Below, in pieces: positions 4,391 to 5,403 of a stretch of DNA of 5,403 nt. Under the pieces are notes generated by a model, which did not search any database, was not told the DNA's origin, and was given only the letters and a program-made list of their open reading frames with translations. This stretch comes from Myxococcales bacterium (GTDB lineage: Bacteria; Myxococcota_A; Polyangia; Fen-1088). Location: positions 1,587 to 6,989 of the forward strand of contig PMZX01000471.1 in assembly GCA_003170035.1 (NCBI GenBank). Reading direction: 5' to 3'. The stretch's first letter is position 1. Each line of letters starts with the position of its first letter. The translations under genes and the position numbers were made by a program.

Positions 4391-5164
4391 TTATGTTTCG
4401 GTACGCACCTTCCTCGGCCGCCCTGGCTTCCCCGAGCGCCCGCCCTGTCGCGTGCCAGTCAGCTTCTTGCGACGATTGGCCACTCTTGCTTCAGCGTCGC
4501 CACCCTCCTCCCCATCGGAAACGAGGTCGGCAACCTCCCTGTCGGTGTAGCAACCGAGCAGCGGCTCCGTGATCCGATCAATATGGTGAAGGTGGTGCTT
4601 CTTGCCTGGACTGTTGGGTGTGTAAGCAGTTGAGAACTCGTCGAGCCCCAATGCAGCCCATGCGACCATGACATCCCAACTCCGGACGAGGGCATCGTGG
4701 CTACGGACGGCCTCATGGAGCAGTTTCTGACCGCGTGGTTGGAGGCCGTCGGCCTTTGGACCCAGCAGATCGGCCAGGGCCTTTGTCGCTGGGGAGAGAT
4801 CTTTAAGGATCTTCTCCAGGGCTGGTATCGAGGCGAGCGCCACGTCCACGTAGCGCGTCACCGTGGCTGCGGCGATACCGGGTGCCCCCGGCTGGCAGGC
4901 CAGCAAGGCCCGGGCGAGACCGAACGCCTTGCACCCGGGAAGGGGCTGCATGCACGGACTCGGCAACTTACCGGTGACCTTGCCCTTGGAACCCTTGCCC
5001 CGAGTCACCTTCATGTGTCGCGCATGTCTCGACAGGTGGTAGAGGGCCGCAGTGGTGGACGTCGCCCTGTACTCGTCGGGAACCGGATCGAGTAGCAGCA
5101 GTTCCTTGTGGAGCCGCTCGGTCACCTTTGGTAGCACGGTCTCGATCCACTCGCGCGTGTTCAT
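4391..5164 (-). CDS. Unrecognised 257-residue element protein with basic AT-hook-like tail
   Basis: The ATG at 5164 has a strong GGGAGGT (5174-5168) just upstream, so it is chosen over a start at 5317 that the open frame also allows. No family is recognised. Residues 1-28 are helical (REWIETVLPKVTERLHKELL). Residues 36-66 include TTAALYHLSRHARHMKV followed by a lysine/glycine-rich stretch (RGKGSKGKVTGK). The middle (80-170) is helical, with three cysteines at 71, 78 and 90 but no clear metal site. Residues 189-195 are His-rich (KHHLHHI). The C-terminus is strongly basic (RRKKLTGTRQGGRSGKPGRP) and ends in PGRPRK, a close match to an AT-hook core. A DNA-associated role is plausible. It is the first gene of the operon, with the helix-turn-helix and integrase genes downstream, so it may act in element maintenance, excision or regulation, or be cargo. 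No catalytic motif, signal peptide or membrane segment was found. Confidence 0.75.
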   Translation of the reverse strand: MNTREWIETVLPKVTERLHKELLLLDPVPDEYRATSTTAALYHLSRHARHMKVTRGKGSKGKVTGKLPSPCMQPLPGCKAFGLARALLACQPGAPGIAAATVTRYVDVALASIPALEKILKDLSPATKALADLLGPKADGLQPRGQKLLHEAVRSHDALVRSWDVMVAWAALGLDEFSTAYTPNSPGKKHHLHHIDRITEPLLGCYTDREVADLVSDGEEGGDAEARVANRRKKLTGTRQGGRSGKPGRPRKVRTET

Positions 5165-5167
5165 GTT

Positions 5168-5174
5168 ACCTCCC
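5168..5174 (-). promoter_or_regulatory. Strong ribosome-binding site deciding the start of the 257-residue gene
   Basis: GGGAGGT on the minus strand, three bases ahead of the ATG at 5164. The spacing is short but the match to the 16S anti-Shine-Dalgarno sequence is excellent, and no comparable site precedes the upstream in-frame start at 5317. Confidence 0.7.
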
Positions 5175-5226
5175 GATGTCGCGTCGTCGGCCCTCGCCCT
5201 GTCGCGCCTTCGCCGAAACAAAGAGG

Positions 5227-5256
5227 ATCTTAGTCCCGTTCGATGGAGGTTATCCA
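5227..5256 (-). promoter_or_regulatory. Weak candidate promoter of the integrase operon
   Basis: On the minus strand TGGATA (5256-5251) and TAAGAT (5232-5227), 18 bases apart, each match four of six positions of the -35 and -10 consensus. Transcription would start near 5220, giving a leader of about 55 bases that contains the ribosome-binding site. It is the best candidate in the 239 bases ahead of the first gene, but the match is modest. Confidence 0.3.
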
Positions 5257-5316
5257 CGCGGTTCGTGTCGGCCGAGCGACATTCTTGGCTTCCTTCCCCT
5301 AAGCCGCGCGCGCCCA

Positions 5317-5337
5317 CCGCGAGGCGGTCGCTCGCGG
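5317..5337. repeat. Perfect 7-bp GC-rich hairpin near the right edge
   Basis: CCGCGAG (5317-5323), a seven-base loop and CTCGCGG (5331-5337) form a perfect stem. No T-tract follows on either strand. It lies between the start of the integrase operon and a short minus-strand open frame that ends with TAG at 5371-5373 and runs off the window, so it could follow an upstream gene. Nothing else is recognised in 5257-5403. Confidence 0.35.
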
Positions 5338-5403
5338 CAACGCATGCAGGCCGAAGGTCCGCCGGTCCCGCTACATCCAGGTGACGTCGAGGGGCTTGCG
5401 CGG

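Noticed and set aside
5341..5403. Possible gene fragments at the right edge on both strands, for example the minus-strand frame ending at 5371
   Set aside because: Only 10-25 codons are visible and none matches a family I can recognise, so no gene is called.
1..5403. CRISPR array, rRNA or complete tRNA
   Set aside because: No regularly spaced repeats and no complete tRNA or rRNA signature were found; the only tRNA-like sequence is the 22-base fragment at 2582-2603.

Overview
The window is GC-rich bacterial DNA with the look of an accessory region. It holds a decayed integrase-type transposase, a small KOW-like protein gene, a two-gene toxin-antitoxin operon, and the integration module of a mobile element. 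Codon use and the style of the transposase remnant suggest a soil or sediment proteobacterium (perhaps a former Deltaproteobacterium such as Myxococcota) or a similar high-GC lineage. Nothing in the window fixes the taxon.

Left part (1-2176). Minus strand 1-394 is a pseudogene of an integrase-core (IS481/IS3-like, rve-fold) transposase. It keeps the N-terminal block and the extreme C-terminal block, but the catalytic DDE domain between them has been deleted and a stop codon interrupts the N-terminal block. On the plus strand follow a 117-residue KOW/SH3-like protein (594-947) and a toxin-antitoxin pair. The antitoxin candidate (1014-1529) joins N-terminal KGG-like 20-residue repeats to a DUF6922-like C-terminal domain. 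The toxin (1526-2176) is a nucleotidyltransferase of the AbiEii/AbiGii type. The two genes overlap by an ATGA. The operon seems to start at an extended -10 promoter so close to the ATG that the mRNA may be leaderless.

Middle (2177-2686). About 500 bp without a confident gene, but dense in structure: a perfect hairpin after the toxin gene, a possible small minus-strand ORF, inverted and direct repeats, a 22-nt stretch resembling a tRNA 3' end (a candidate att core), an intrinsic terminator for the integrase, and two AGTGCCGT repeats 11 bp apart beside the integrase stop codon. Together these look like one attachment end of an integrated element.

Right part (2687-5164, all minus strand). Three co-directional genes probably form an operon, read from right to left: an unrecognised 257-residue protein with an AT-hook-like basic tail, a helix-turn-helix protein of the excisionase/AlpA type, and a complete tyrosine recombinase. 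The last 239 bases hold the probable promoter and leader of this operon and one GC-rich hairpin. A reasonable overall reading is two accessory segments meeting at an att site, with the integrase module on the right and the toxin-antitoxin segment on the left. That layout is inference.
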